NCBI RefSeq assembly: GCF_008274785.1
Contig: NZ_VTPU01000016.1
Coordinates: 25,536 to 89,535, forward strand
Origin: Halomonas eurihalina
GTDB lineage: Bacteria > Pseudomonadota > Gammaproteobacteria > Pseudomonadales > Halomonadaceae
Reading direction: 5' to 3'
Length of the DNA: 64,000 nucleotides
Shown here: one piece after another, positions 16,496 to 25,408 of the stretch
Position numbering within the stretch: the first letter of the stretch is position 1
How the letters are laid out: every line of letters starts with the position of its first letter
The notes under the pieces: model-generated
Seen by the model: the letters and a program-made list of their open reading frames with translations, nothing else
Databases searched by the model: none
What the model was told of the DNA's origin: nothing
Program-made: the position numbers and the translations under genes

Positions 16496-17890
16496 ATGAC
16501 AATCTGGACACCCAAGCTTCCCGAAGACGGCCCGCGCTACCGACGCATCGCCGACGCCATGGCCGAGGCCATCACCCGGGGCGAGTTGGCACAGGGAGAG
16601 CGACTGCCGCCTCAGCGCCGTCTCGCCGACAAGCTCGGCGTGACCATTGGCACCATCACCCGGGCCTACGCCGAGGCCCAGCGTCAGGGCTGGGTCGAGT
16701 CACGAGTCGGCAGTGGCACCTATGTCCGACACAGGGAGGCGGAGTCGACGGCCACGTTCCGCGCCGGCCAGCCAGTCGAGAACGGTGTCGTCGATATGAG
16801 CATGAGTCTGCCTCCTCCCCATCCGCTGCGCCCGCAAGGGCTACGCGACACCCTGCTTGCCCTGGCCGACGATCCAGCGAGCCTGCAACGCGCCGTGGAC
16901 TACCAGCCGGAATACGGCCTGGAAAACCATCGCCGACAGCTAGCCGAGTGGCTCGGCCGCCTGGGCATGTCGGCCGAGCCCGAATCGCTGGTCATCACCC
17001 AGGGTGGCCAGCATGGCCTGACACTTGCCCTCCAGGCTCTGACGCGCCCGGGCGAACTGGTCGCCGCCGATGCCCTCACCTATCCCGGCTTCATCGGCGC
17101 AGCCCGACAGGCGCATCTCAAGCTGCTGGGTGTGCCTCTGGATGAGCACGGCATGGATATCGAGGCCCTGGGCCGGCTGTGCGCCCGCCAGCCGCCACGG
17201 CTGGTCTACACCACACCGGAGCAGAACAACCCGACCGGGGCCTGCCTCACCGAGGCGCGTCGGGAACGACTGGTCGCCCTGGCCCGCGAGCACGATTTCT
17301 GGCTGATCGAGGACAACGTCCAGTATCTACCCGAGGCCGACCGAGGCACGCCGTTGATCGAACTGGCCCCGGAGAGAACCCTGCGCATTTTCAGTACCTC
17401 CAAGGTGCTGGCCGGCGGTCTGCGAATCGGCACCCTGGAGCTTCCCGAAGCGCTGCTGGGGCGAATCGGTAGTGCCCTGCGCGCCCAGACCTGGATGGTG
17501 CCGCCGCTGATGGTGGAGACGACCTGCCGCTGGATCGCCAGCGACGCCAGCCGCCGCTTGCTCAACTGGCAGACCCAAGAGCTCGAGGCCCGTCAGCGCC
17601 TGGCCCGGGAGCGACTGGCGGATTACCCGACCAGCGGCCGCGAGCGCTCCTCCAATCTCTGGGTGACCCTGCCCACCGGCCGGCGGGGCAGCGAAGTCCA
17701 GGAACTGCTCACCCAACGCGGAGTGCGCGTCTCGACACCGGAGCCCTTCTGCGTCGGCAGCGAACCGGCCCCCCAGGCCCTGCGCCTGTGCCTGGGCCCC
17801 CCGGCAAGCCGGGAAGAGCTCGACCGGGGGCTCCGCATCATCCTTGAGACGTTGGCGGAGCCGCCCTGCTCTCCCTGGCACACCATGTGA
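16496..17890 (+). CDS. MocR-type GntR/aminotransferase fusion regulator
   Basis: 464 residues. An N-terminal GntR winged helix (RYRRIADAMAEAITRGELAQ, ADKLGVTIGTITRAYAEAQ) is joined to a fold-type I aminotransferase domain. The PLP-binding lysine is Lys303 in FSTSKVLAGGLRIG, and the NNPTG motif (TPEQNNPTGA) is present. These proteins sense amino acid or B6 metabolites rather than catalyse. Its position divergent to the LysE exporter suggests it regulates that gene and itself. Confidence 0.9.
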   Translation: MTIWTPKLPEDGPRYRRIADAMAEAITRGELAQGERLPPQRRLADKLGVTIGTITRAYAEAQRQGWVESRVGSGTYVRHREAESTATFRAGQPVENGVVDMSMSLPPPHPLRPQGLRDTLLALADDPASLQRAVDYQPEYGLENHRRQLAEWLGRLGMSAEPESLVITQGGQHGLTLALQALTRPGELVAADALTYPGFIGAARQAHLKLLGVPLDEHGMDIEALGRLCARQPPRLVYTTPEQNNPTGACLTEARRERLVALAREHDFWLIEDNVQYLPEADRGTPLIELAPERTLRIFSTSKVLAGGLRIGTLELPEALLGRIGSALRAQTWMVPPLMVETTCRWIASDASRRLLNWQTQELEARQRLARERLADYPTSGRERSSNLWVTLPTGRRGSEVQELLTQRGVRVSTPEPFCVGSEPAPQALRLCLGPPASREELDRGLRIILETLAEPPCSPWHTM

Positions 17891-18168
17891 CGCGGCAGCC
17901 CACCTTCCCCCGGGCCTCTCACCCTGATTCAACGACGACGGTCGGCGCATGGACAGTGAGCCAGCGCCGCCGTGGTGGCATTCGGGCACGTCCGGCAGCC
18001 GGCTCAGTCCCCTGCGCTGCGTCACATCCCTCACTCGAGCCGGCTTGCTCAGACCCCGAATCCCCCCTACACATGAACTAAGCACCAGGCAGCGATAAGA
18101 TCTCGGCCCCTTGCCGCAACCCCACGCATCGGTCGAAACAACGCCATTGGCACAGGGACGCATCTGAC

Positions 18169-19947
18169 GTGGCAGGCGAACCGGAAACAAGGCGTGCAAA
18201 CGACGCCGGGCGCCCCACCCAAGGTGCCCGGGGCATGCTGCGTTTTCTCGGTCTGGTGGTTCTCGGCGCATTGATCGGCGGCCTGGCGGCGCTCGCCGCC
18301 GTGGGCTTCGTCAGCGCGGTGCTCTGGCTCAACGATCTGCTGCTGATCTCGCCCCGCGGGCGCATGATGTTCGCCCACCCCGAGGCGCTTGCCATCGCCA
18401 CCGTGCTGGTGCCCGCCCTCGGCGGCCTGGTGGTGGGACAACTGCACCGCGCTATCCGCGAGCGTCGCCCTCATACCCCTGCCGACGTGATTGCCGCCGT
18501 GCAGACACGACGCGGGCGCCTGCCGGCGCGAGCCGGCTTCCTGTCGGCAGTATCGGGGCTGGTGTCACTCGGCGCCGGCGCCTCCGTGGGCCAGTACGGG
18601 CCACTCGTCCACCTGGGGGCCACCCTGGGCTCGCTGGGCGCCAAGCTGCTCAAGCTGGGGCGCTCCGACGATAACGTGACCATCGCCTGCGGCGTCGCGG
18701 CGGCCATCGCCACGGCCTTTCATGCGCCGCTGGCCGGCATCGTCTTCGCCCACGAGGTGATCCTGCGCCACTATGCCCTGCGCGCCTTCGCCCCAGTGGC
18801 CGCCGCCGCCATCGTCGGGCACGTCATCGCCACCAATGTGCTGTCGCAAGGCGCGCTCTTTCATGTCGCCGACACCGCCGTACCCCAGCCTTGGGAATTC
18901 GCGGCGTTCATCGTCATCGGCGGGCTTGGCGCCCTGGTGGCCGGGGCCTACATGCATGCCATTCTCGCCGTCGGCCGCTGGGCCGCTCGACTGCCCGTGG
19001 TGCCCTCGCTGCGCCCCGCCCTGGCCGGTGCGGCCCTCGGCCTCGTCGCCCTCTGGGTACCGGACATCCTCGGCATGGGCCAGGAGACGCTGCGCTTCGC
19101 CACCATCGAGGGAGCCTTCGGTGGTTTCGAACTGGTCATCGTCCTGGTGCTCAAGCTCACCGCCACGGCACTGTGCATCGGCATGGGCTTCGGCGGCGGC
19201 GTGTTCAGCCCGGCGCTGGTGATCGGCACCCTGTTCGGCGCCTTGTGCGGCACCCTGATCGGCGATACCGGCCTGGCCGGCGACACCTTTGTCTTCTATG
19301 CCGTATGCGGCATGGTCGCGGTGACCGCCCCGGTGATCGGCGCCCCCCTGACCAGCCTGCTGATCGTCTTCGAACTTACCGGCAGTTATGTGCTGACCAC
19401 CGCCGCCCTGGCCAGCGTGACCCTGGCCAGCCCCATCGCCGCGCAGCTGTTCGGTCGTTCACTGTTCGATATCCAGCTCGCCAACCGTGGCCTGGACCTC
19501 TCGGCGGGTCGCGGCCGCGCCTTGCTGCAAAGTGCCAGACTCAAGCACCTGCTGAGCCAGGACTGCGTGACGCTGAATCCCCGCGACAGCATCGATGACG
19601 CCGTGGCCTCCCTGGGGCACCACGGTCACGGCGAGGCCTATCTGGTCGACGACAAGGGTCGCTATCACGGCAGCGTGACGCTGGCCGACCTCGAAGTGAT
19701 GCGCGGTCGCGGCCAAGGCCAACGCCGGGTGCGCGACTGCCCGCGCACCCCACGCCCGGTTCTGGGCCCGGAGGCCTCGGTGTGGAGCGCCATGCATCAA
19801 CTTCAGGATGTCACCGGCGAGGCGATCGCCGTGGTCGACGACAAGGCCGACGATGCCTTTCTCGGCGTGGTCTACGAGTCGAGTATCGCCCGCGCCTACC
19901 TGCAATACAGCGAGGAACTGCGACGGGAGGAACATGGCACGGGTTGA
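18169..19947 (+). CDS. ClC-family chloride channel/transporter with C-terminal CBS region
   Basis: 592 residues from a GTG (an ATG at 18235 is an alternative). There are about ten hydrophobic helices. The central anion-pathway helix reads GAGASVGQYGPLVHLG: the position of the gating glutamate in the usual G(K/R)EGP motif is Tyr143. The GxFxP-type segment GMGFGGGVFSPALVIGTLFG is intact. From about residue 460 a soluble tail resembles tandem CBS domains. Loss of the gating glutamate argues for channel-like or uncoupled conduction (inference). The 3' end overlaps the next gene by 14 bp. Confidence 0.87.
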   Translation: MAGEPETRRANDAGRPTQGARGMLRFLGLVVLGALIGGLAALAAVGFVSAVLWLNDLLLISPRGRMMFAHPEALAIATVLVPALGGLVVGQLHRAIRERRPHTPADVIAAVQTRRGRLPARAGFLSAVSGLVSLGAGASVGQYGPLVHLGATLGSLGAKLLKLGRSDDNVTIACGVAAAIATAFHAPLAGIVFAHEVILRHYALRAFAPVAAAAIVGHVIATNVLSQGALFHVADTAVPQPWEFAAFIVIGGLGALVAGAYMHAILAVGRWAARLPVVPSLRPALAGAALGLVALWVPDILGMGQETLRFATIEGAFGGFELVIVLVLKLTATALCIGMGFGGGVFSPALVIGTLFGALCGTLIGDTGLAGDTFVFYAVCGMVAVTAPVIGAPLTSLLIVFELTGSYVLTTAALASVTLASPIAAQLFGRSLFDIQLANRGLDLSAGRGRALLQSARLKHLLSQDCVTLNPRDSIDDAVASLGHHGHGEAYLVDDKGRYHGSVTLADLEVMRGRGQGQRRVRDCPRTPRPVLGPEASVWSAMHQLQDVTGEAIAVVDDKADDAFLGVVYESSIARAYLQYSEELRREEHGTG

Positions 19948-21070
19948 TCACGGTATGCGACGCGCCTGCATGGGAGCCTTGGTCGGCTTGACGATCATGC
20001 TCGCGCCTTCCACATACGGCGATGAGCCGGCAGCGGCAGCACTGACCGTGCTCAGTTGGGGCGGTGCCTACGAGCGTGCCCAGCAACGCGCCCTGTTCGA
20101 TCCCTTCACCGAGGCCACGGGCACTCCGGTGGAGGTCGAGCAGTACGACGGCGGTATCGCCGAACTCCGCCGGGCCGTGGCCGAAGGCGACGTGGCCTGG
20201 GACTTGATCGACATGACCCGCAGCCAGGCCAAGGCCGCCTGTGCCGAGAACCTGCTCGACCCATTGCCCTCCGAATTGCTGGCTCCTGCACCGGACGGCA
20301 CCCCGGCCGAACGCGATTTCATCGATGGTGCCCTGAACCGCTGCTCCATCACCCACTCGGTCTTCGCCACCGTCGTCGCCTATCGCCGCGATGCCTTCCC
20401 CGGTCGGCGCCCCACCTCGATCGCCGATCTCTTCGACCAGCAACGCTTCCCCGGCCCCCGCGCCCTGCAGCGCACTCCCGCGGTCAACCTGGAGTGGGCG
20501 CTGCTTTCCTACGGCGTTCCCAAGGAGGAAATCTATCGCTTGCTCAGTACCCGTCGCGGCCTATCGCTCGCCTTCGAGCGGATCGACAGCCTCGAGAATC
20601 TGCACTGGTGGAAAGCCGGCGATACCCCGGTACGGCTACTCGCGGAGAACGAGGTGGTCATGGCCTCGGGCTACAACGGGCGCTTCTTCGACGCCATGAT
20701 CAACCGCGACCTACCCATCGAGATCCTCTGGGATGGCCAGGTCCAGGAGCACGAAACCTGGGCGGTGCCCCGCCATGCCGCCCATCCCGACATCGCCCGC
20801 GACTTCATCCGCTTCGCTACCTCCAGCGAACGCCAGGCTGCCCTGGCCCGGCTCATCCCCTACGGCCCCTCGCGTCACTCGGCGACCCTGCAGGTCACGA
20901 CCCACCCCGACAGCGGCGTCGATATGCGCCTGCACATTCCCACCCACCCACTGAACACCGAACGCGCCATCACCAAGGACGACGACTGGTACGCCCGCAG
21001 CCATACCCGCATCAACGACTACTTCCAGGATGCCCTGCTTGATGACCGCGAGGACAGTGGGGACCGGTAA
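19934..21070 (+). CDS. Periplasmic ABC-type solute-binding protein, polyamine (PotD/PotF)-like
   Basis: 378 residues starting at the ATG after GGGAGG, within the end of the ClC gene. A signal peptide (CMGALVGLTIMLAPSTYG) is followed by the family-typical ALTVLSWGGAYERAQQRALFDPF and GVDMRLHIP. This fits binding proteins for spermidine/putrescine or related cations. No cognate permease or ATPase is nearby, so it is an orphan; ligand unknown. The overlap with the ClC gene suggests co-transcription. Confidence 0.82.
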   Translation: MARVDHGMRRACMGALVGLTIMLAPSTYGDEPAAAALTVLSWGGAYERAQQRALFDPFTEATGTPVEVEQYDGGIAELRRAVAEGDVAWDLIDMTRSQAKAACAENLLDPLPSELLAPAPDGTPAERDFIDGALNRCSITHSVFATVVAYRRDAFPGRRPTSIADLFDQQRFPGPRALQRTPAVNLEWALLSYGVPKEEIYRLLSTRRGLSLAFERIDSLENLHWWKAGDTPVRLLAENEVVMASGYNGRFFDAMINRDLPIEILWDGQVQEHETWAVPRHAAHPDIARDFIRFATSSERQAALARLIPYGPSRHSATLQVTTHPDSGVDMRLHIPTHPLNTERAITKDDDWYARSHTRINDYFQDALLDDREDSGDR

Positions 21071-21237
21071 ATCGGTGCCTTCCCCCCCACCTTCATACCA
21101 TCGCCGCCTTACTCCTCTCTGCCGATCGGTACCTCGTCTTCGGATCGCCCTTTGTTGTCGTCCTCTCCTGGTGGCCCAAACCAGCCAAGCGACAGCCGCC
21201 TTGATCCATCATTATCTCGATGATATTTTGAACCTGC

Positions 21238-21258
21238 ATTTTAATTTTATAGAACCAT
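21238..21258. promoter_or_regulatory. Candidate IclR (KdgR-like) operator upstream of kduI
   Basis: ATTTTAATTTTATAGAACCAT lies 16 bp upstream of kduI. It resembles elements upstream of the KdgM-like porin gene (23914) and the iclR gene (23791): a TTT(C/T)A block, an AT-rich 7-bp spacer, then GGAA or GAAC. This is a by-eye alignment of three sites only. Confidence 0.4.
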
Positions 21259-21274
21259 CGATCCCGGAGGCCGC

Positions 21275-22111
21275 ATGGAGATTCGTCAGGCGATCCACAG
21301 CGAACACGCCAAGACTCTCGACACCCAAGGACTTCGTGACCAGTTCCTGATCGAGGAGCTGTTCGTCGATAATCAGCTCAAGCTGGTATACAGCCACATT
21401 GACCGCATCATCATTGGAGGCGCCCAACCCGTAGAGGAACCCGTGACCGTCCCCACAGCTCTGGGCAAACAGACCGGGACAGGCTTCTTCCTCGAACGCC
21501 GCGAACTCGGCACCATCAACATAGGCGGCCCGGGGAGCGTCGTCGTCGATGGCACTCGACATGAAATCGATACCCACGAAGGCCTCTATATCGGCAAGGG
21601 AAGCCGTGACATTCAGTTCGAAAGCCAGAACCCCGATAAACCGGCCGCTTTCTACATGACTTGCGCTCCTGCCCACCAGACACATCCAACCCGCAAGGTG
21701 ACGCTGGAGGAAGCATCCCCCCAGACCCTGGGGGACACGGCAAACAGCAACCGTCGCACCATCTACAAGTACCTGGTACCGGATGTTCTGCCCACCTGCC
21801 AACTCCTGATGGGAATGACGCGACTCGAAGAAGGCAGCCTGTGGAACACCATGCCCTGCCATACCCATGAGCGACGCATGGAGGCCTACTTCTACTTCGA
21901 CATGGCCGACGACAGCCTAGTCTTCCACATGATGGGGGAACCGCAGGAAACCCGACATCTGGTAGTGCGCAACCGCCAGGCTGTCCTTTCTCCAAGCTGG
22001 TCGCTGCATTCCGGCGTGGGCACCGGCAGCTACACTTTCATCTGGGCCATGGTCGGCGAGAACCAGACGTTCTCCGATATGGATCATGTCGCGATGTCGG
22101 ATCTGCGCTGA
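21275..22111 (+). CDS. kduI: 5-dehydro-4-deoxy-D-glucuronate isomerase
   Basis: 278 residues, full length. The zinc ligands are at exactly the positions known in E. coli KduI: His196, His198, Glu203 (in [16 protein letters not shown]) and His245 (in SLHSGVG). The enzyme converts 4-deoxy-L-threo-5-hexosulose uronate, released from unsaturated uronides, to 3-deoxy-D-glycero-2,5-hexodiulosonate. It has a strong Shine-Dalgarno (CGGAGG). kduD follows 18 bp downstream; the two form an operon. Confidence 0.96.
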   Translation: MEIRQAIHSEHAKTLDTQGLRDQFLIEELFVDNQLKLVYSHIDRIIIGGAQPVEEPVTVPTALGKQTGTGFFLERRELGTINIGGPGSVVVDGTRHEIDTHEGLYIGKGSRDIQFESQNPDKPAAFYMTCAPAHQTHPTRKVTLEEASPQTLGDTANSNRRTIYKYLVPDVLPTCQLLMGMTRLEEGSLWNTMPCHTHERRMEAYFYFDMADDSLVFHMMGEPQETRHLVVRNRQAVLSPSWSLHSGVGTGSYTFIWAMVGENQTFSDMDHVAMSDLR

Positions 22112-22129
22112 GCCAGAGGAGGCCTATCC

Positions 22130-22897
22130 ATGAGTCAGATGAGTCAGCTTTTCAACCTGAGCGGCAAGACCGCCATCGTCACCGGCTGCAATACCGGCCT
22201 GGGCCAGGGCATGGCGCTGGGCCTGGCAAGCGCGGGATGCAACATCGTGGCCGTGAACCGTCGCTCACCGGAAGAGACCCAGCGACGTGTTGAAGCAATG
22301 GGCGTGTCGCTCTTGCCCGTGGAGGCCGACCTGGCCAGCACGACGCCGATCGACGATATCCTCGCCCAGGCCGAGGAACACTTCGGTGGCGCCGACATCC
22401 TGGTCAACAATGCCGGCATCATCCGACGCTCGGATGCACTCGACTTCACGGAGAAGGACTGGGACGACGTCATGGACGTCAATCTCAAGAACCTGTTCTT
22501 CCTTTCCCAGGCTTTCGCCCGCTCCTGTATCGAAGGCCAGCGGCGCGGCAAGATCATCAACATCGCCTCGATGCTGTCCTTCCAAGGCGGTATCAGGGTC
22601 CCTTCGTACACAGCTTCGAAAAGCGGCGTCCTGGGATTGACTCGGCTGATGGCAAACGAGTGGGCGTCACACGGCATCAACGCAAACGCCATCGCCCCTG
22701 GGTACATGGCAACCAACAACACGGAGGCACTGCGAAACGATCCCGAGCGCAGCCGCGAGATCCTGGGTCGAATACCCGCTGGACGCTGGGGGGAACCCGA
22801 GGATCTGGCCGGTGCTGCGGTATTCTTGGCCTCGGATGCCTCGAACTATGTTCATGGCCATACACTTGCAGTAGATGGAGGATGGCTGGCCAGGTAG
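22130..22897 (+). CDS. kduD: 2-dehydro-3-deoxy-D-gluconate 5-dehydrogenase
   Basis: 255-residue short-chain dehydrogenase. It has the NAD(H) motif TGCNTGLGQG, NNAG (residues 93-96) and the catalytic Ser147, Tyr160, Lys164 (YTASK). Together with KduI immediately upstream it reduces 3-deoxy-hexodiulosonate to 2-keto-3-deoxygluconate. The downstream kinase and aldolase for that product are not in this window. Confidence 0.95.
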   Translation: MSQMSQLFNLSGKTAIVTGCNTGLGQGMALGLASAGCNIVAVNRRSPEETQRRVEAMGVSLLPVEADLASTTPIDDILAQAEEHFGGADILVNNAGIIRRSDALDFTEKDWDDVMDVNLKNLFFLSQAFARSCIEGQRRGKIINIASMLSFQGGIRVPSYTASKSGVLGLTRLMANEWASHGINANAIAPGYMATNNTEALRNDPERSREILGRIPAGRWGEPEDLAGAAVFLASDASNYVHGHTLAVDGGWLAR

Positions 22898-22913
22898 GGC
22901 CTGCATAAGAAAG

Positions 22914-22943
22914 GCCGGACGCAGCCGGTCGGCTGTGTCCGGC
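22914..22943. terminator. Hairpin between convergent kduD and iclR
   Basis: A 13-bp stem with one G-T pair (GCCGGACGCAGCC / GGCTGTGTCCGGC) and loop GGTC lies in the 70-bp convergent gap. On the minus strand it is followed by CTTTCTT, so it may terminate iclR; on the plus strand no T-run follows. Confidence 0.5.
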
Positions 22944-22967
22944 GGAACTCATGACGGCAATCTTCCA

Positions 22968-23777
22968 TCAATTTGTTTGGGAATGGGCCTCGAAGGAATA
23001 CTCATGGAACCCTTGACCTGCAGAAATACGCCTCCCGGCCTCATGCAACAAGCGTATATATTCGGCTCGTTTCTTTGCGTCATAGCGCACCACGGGGAAT
23101 GACAAGCTCAAGGCCGCCACCGCGTGACCGAAGCGATCAAAGACCGGGACGGATAGGCAACGAACGCCAAGCTCGGCTTCTTCCCGATCTTCTGCAACAC
23201 CTTCTTTCCGGATCTCTGGCAACTCACCCATGACTGCCTCTACGCTGGTCAAGGTGTGTTCGGTATGGGCTACGAAATCCACGGATTCCAGGACCTCCCT
23301 TGCCCGCTCCTGATCCATCCACGCTAGAAGAACCTTCCCCATTGCAGTGGAATACACCGGGTTGCGACGCCCGATACGTGACTGCATGCACAGGTTGTAC
23401 TGAGAGCTGTACTTGTGGATGTACATGATCTGCCTTGGATCATCATCCAGAACCCCCAGGTGGATTGCCTCGTGGGTCTGCTCGGAAAGCTTGCGCATCT
23501 CCACATCGGCCAGGCGCGTCAAGTCGACATGTTGCAGTGCCGAAGAGCCCAGCTCGAAAAGCTTCAGGGTCAGGGCATATTTCTCCGACTCTTCCTCCTG
23601 ACTGACATAGCCCAGCTCCTTCATCGTCTGCAGGAAGCGATAGGCGGTGCTCTTCGATGTAACAGCACGCTGGGAAAGCTCGGACAACCCGATCTCCCTT
23701 TGCTCGGCCAGCCCCTCGAGAATCCCGAACACCTTCATGACGGCGGCTACGTTATCGGGTTTTTGCGACGTGGCCAT
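22968..23777 (-). CDS. IclR-family transcriptional regulator (KdgR-like)
   Basis: 269 residues. An N-terminal winged helix (KVFGILEGLAEQREIGLSEL, AVTSKSTAYRFLQTMKELGYV) is followed by the IclR effector domain, with GVRCLSVPVFDRFGHAVAALSLSFP near residue 215. It sits between kduID and the divergent porin/TRAP operon. KdgR proteins of this family repress pectin/uronate catabolism until 2-keto-3-deoxygluconate binds; the same role is inferred. A strong Shine-Dalgarno is present, and a motif shared with the target promoters begins 14 bp upstream of the start. Confidence 0.9.
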   Translation of the reverse strand: MATSQKPDNVAAVMKVFGILEGLAEQREIGLSELSQRAVTSKSTAYRFLQTMKELGYVSQEEESEKYALTLKLFELGSSALQHVDLTRLADVEMRKLSEQTHEAIHLGVLDDDPRQIMYIHKYSSQYNLCMQSRIGRRNPVYSTAMGKVLLAWMDQERAREVLESVDFVAHTEHTLTSVEAVMGELPEIRKEGVAEDREEAELGVRCLSVPVFDRFGHAVAALSLSFPVVRYDAKKRAEYIRLLHEAGRRISAGQGFHEYSFEAHSQTN

Positions 23778-23790
23778 AGCTCCACACCTC

Positions 23791-23812
23791 GTTTCATAAA
23801 AATTGGAATGAT
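23791..23812. promoter_or_regulatory. Candidate autoregulatory IclR operator
   Basis: GTTTCATAAAAATTGGAATG and the next two bases lie directly upstream of the iclR start. It matches the porin-promoter element (23914) in the outer blocks TTTCAT and GGAA with a 7-bp AT-rich spacer. Binding is inferred only from this similarity. Confidence 0.4.
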
Positions 23813-23913
23813 GGTCTGAATTTAACGCAAAACGCCTCCTGTCGCCACCTGTCTGCTTGCATCACCCTGATCCATGGGGCCTTCGGTATCGACCAAAGTA
23901 TTAAAGAAACGCC

Positions 23914-23934
23914 ATTTCATTTTTATAGGAACAT
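23914..23934. promoter_or_regulatory. Candidate IclR operator upstream of the porin/TRAP operon
   Basis: ATTTCATTTTTATAGGAACA followed by T lies 130 bp upstream of the porin start, in the AT-rich 286-bp gap between iclR and the porin gene. It is the best match among the three similar elements around this regulator. Confidence 0.4.
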
Positions 23935-24063
23935 TGTTACTTTTTTAGTGGCCCATAGGATTGAAAAGAAAAACTCCTTCTCTTTCCGATACGTTGGACC
24001 GGTAAGAACAAGCCCTTATGGCCCGATCATGACAGTTCACAAAAAACCAACAATGGAGATGAC

Positions 24064-24804
24064 ATGCGAGCCACACACCAGTTGAGATGCTTCATCGGCA
24101 CCGCCACTGCCTGCATGACGATGCTGATGGCAGGACAGTCTCTCGCTGCCGAAGATATCCTGACGATGAAGCTGGAACATACCACTAATAGCCATGCCCT
24201 AACCCTGCCCAAGGTGGCTGTCACCCGAGTCTTTGATGACACCTCCTCCCTGACCCTTGAGAAATCCTGGTACTGGCAGGAAGGTGTCCACGAGAATGGC
24301 TGGCCAAAACACGATGAAGGATTTGTCAACTACGCCTTTCCTTCCTATGGTCTGGGCGAAGATAACAGGTGGTCCTTGACACCACAGTTAGGTGCAAAAT
24401 TTCGCTCGAATGTGACTCGTGCCTTGGCGGCGATCAAAGTAGGGTATCAAGGAAATGGCTGGAGCCTTTCCGGGCGTTATCGTTACGAACAAGAAACGAC
24501 TCATAAAACAGCCAAAGAAGGCACGGCCGGAAGGATAGATCTATATGCCAGTTATGATATCAACGATGACTGGATGCTCCTATACAACCCCCATTACCAC
24601 TTCAAGCATGAAGACGACTCACCTGATTTTGGCACCGGGGATCGTGATTATCTTGAGCAGGAATTTCTTGTTTTTCACAAGCTCGATGCCAAAAACACGC
24701 TCTTCGGCGGTTATATTCAACGGGACAAGAATAGCGACCAGGCATCAATGGATCCCGGCCAGCGCAACAGTTCCTGGCTGATTGGCTATCAGCACAAATT
24801 CTAA
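24064..24804 (+). CDS. KdgM-like oligouronide-specific outer-membrane porin
   Basis: 246 residues with a signal peptide (hydrophobic TATACMTMLMAGQSLAA) and then an antiparallel beta-strand-rich chain with alternating aromatic residues, ending in SSWLIGYQHKF (C-terminal Phe). The pattern, small size and Arg/Lys-rich strands (GRYRYEQETTHK) match the 12-stranded KdgM family, which passes oligogalacturonates. GGAG lies 6 nt before the start. It is the first gene of the plus-strand operon and would supply the TRAP system. Confidence 0.85.
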   Translation: MRATHQLRCFIGTATACMTMLMAGQSLAAEDILTMKLEHTTNSHALTLPKVAVTRVFDDTSSLTLEKSWYWQEGVHENGWPKHDEGFVNYAFPSYGLGEDNRWSLTPQLGAKFRSNVTRALAAIKVGYQGNGWSLSGRYRYEQETTHKTAKEGTAGRIDLYASYDINDDWMLLYNPHYHFKHEDDSPDFGTGDRDYLEQEFLVFHKLDAKNTLFGGYIQRDKNSDQASMDPGQRNSSWLIGYQHKF

Positions 24805-24812
24805 CCATTTCA

Positions 24813-24836
24813 GGCATGGGAAAGTTTTCCCATGCC
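24813..24836 (+). other. Intercistronic hairpin after the porin gene
   Basis: GGCATGGGAA / TTCCCATGCC form a perfect 10-bp stem around loop AGTT, 8 bp after the porin stop and before the TRAP genes. It lacks a T-tract. Such a structure could cap a stable porin message while allowing partial read-through into the transporter genes (inference). Confidence 0.5.
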
Positions 24837-24916
24837 ATAATCGATCGAATTTAGAGAGCAAGATGACTCATCAAACCTGACAGATCAACACAACATCATT
24901 AGCCAGGAGAGAAAGC

Positions 24917-25408
24917 ATGCAAAAAGTACGCACAGCAATTGATCGAAGCATCCAGTTCGTTTGTTGCTTTCTATTCATGGTGATGGTGGTAACAGCCAGC
25001 TGGCAGGTGATCAGTCGTTATATCCTCAACAGTCCCAGCACAATATCAGAAGCTTTTCTTCGCTGTTCCTTGATATGGCTTTCCATGCTCGCCATCGCTT
25101 ATGTTGCGGGCCAACGAGAGCATGTCAGCTTGACACTATTCACCGACAAGCTGACCGGATCCTGGAAAATGGCTTCCGACCTTTTAACCGAACTACTTTT
25201 TATTGTTTTTTCCATCTTTATCATGATACATGGCGGCTTTCATGCCGCATCCAACACGATGTCACAACTATATCCCATGCTGAACATTCCGAAAGGCTTT
25301 ATTTATCTATCTCTACCTGTGTCCGGCTGCATAATCGTTGCATATAGCATTATCAACTGCTTGAGAATATTCCAAAACTCACAGACGATCAGGAGTCAAC
25401 AATCATGA
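24917..25408 (+). CDS. TRAP transporter small permease (DctQ family)
   Basis: 163 residues with four transmembrane helices. The family motif appears as SRYILNSPSTISEAFLRCSLIW and the conserved VAGQREHVSL follows TM2. It pairs with the large permease (ATGA overlap at 25405) and the binding protein encoded three genes on. GGAGA precedes the ATG at the usual distance. Confidence 0.92.
   Translation: MQKVRTAIDRSIQFVCCFLFMVMVVTASWQVISRYILNSPSTISEAFLRCSLIWLSMLAIAYVAGQREHVSLTLFTDKLTGSWKMASDLLTELLFIVFSIFIMIHGGFHAASNTMSQLYPMLNIPKGFIYLSLPVSGCIIVAYSIINCLRIFQNSQTIRSQQS

Noticed and set aside
22914..22943. Attachment-site or repeat-element reading of the kduD-iclR hairpin
   Set aside because: It is a simple inverted repeat between convergent genes, best explained as a transcript end.
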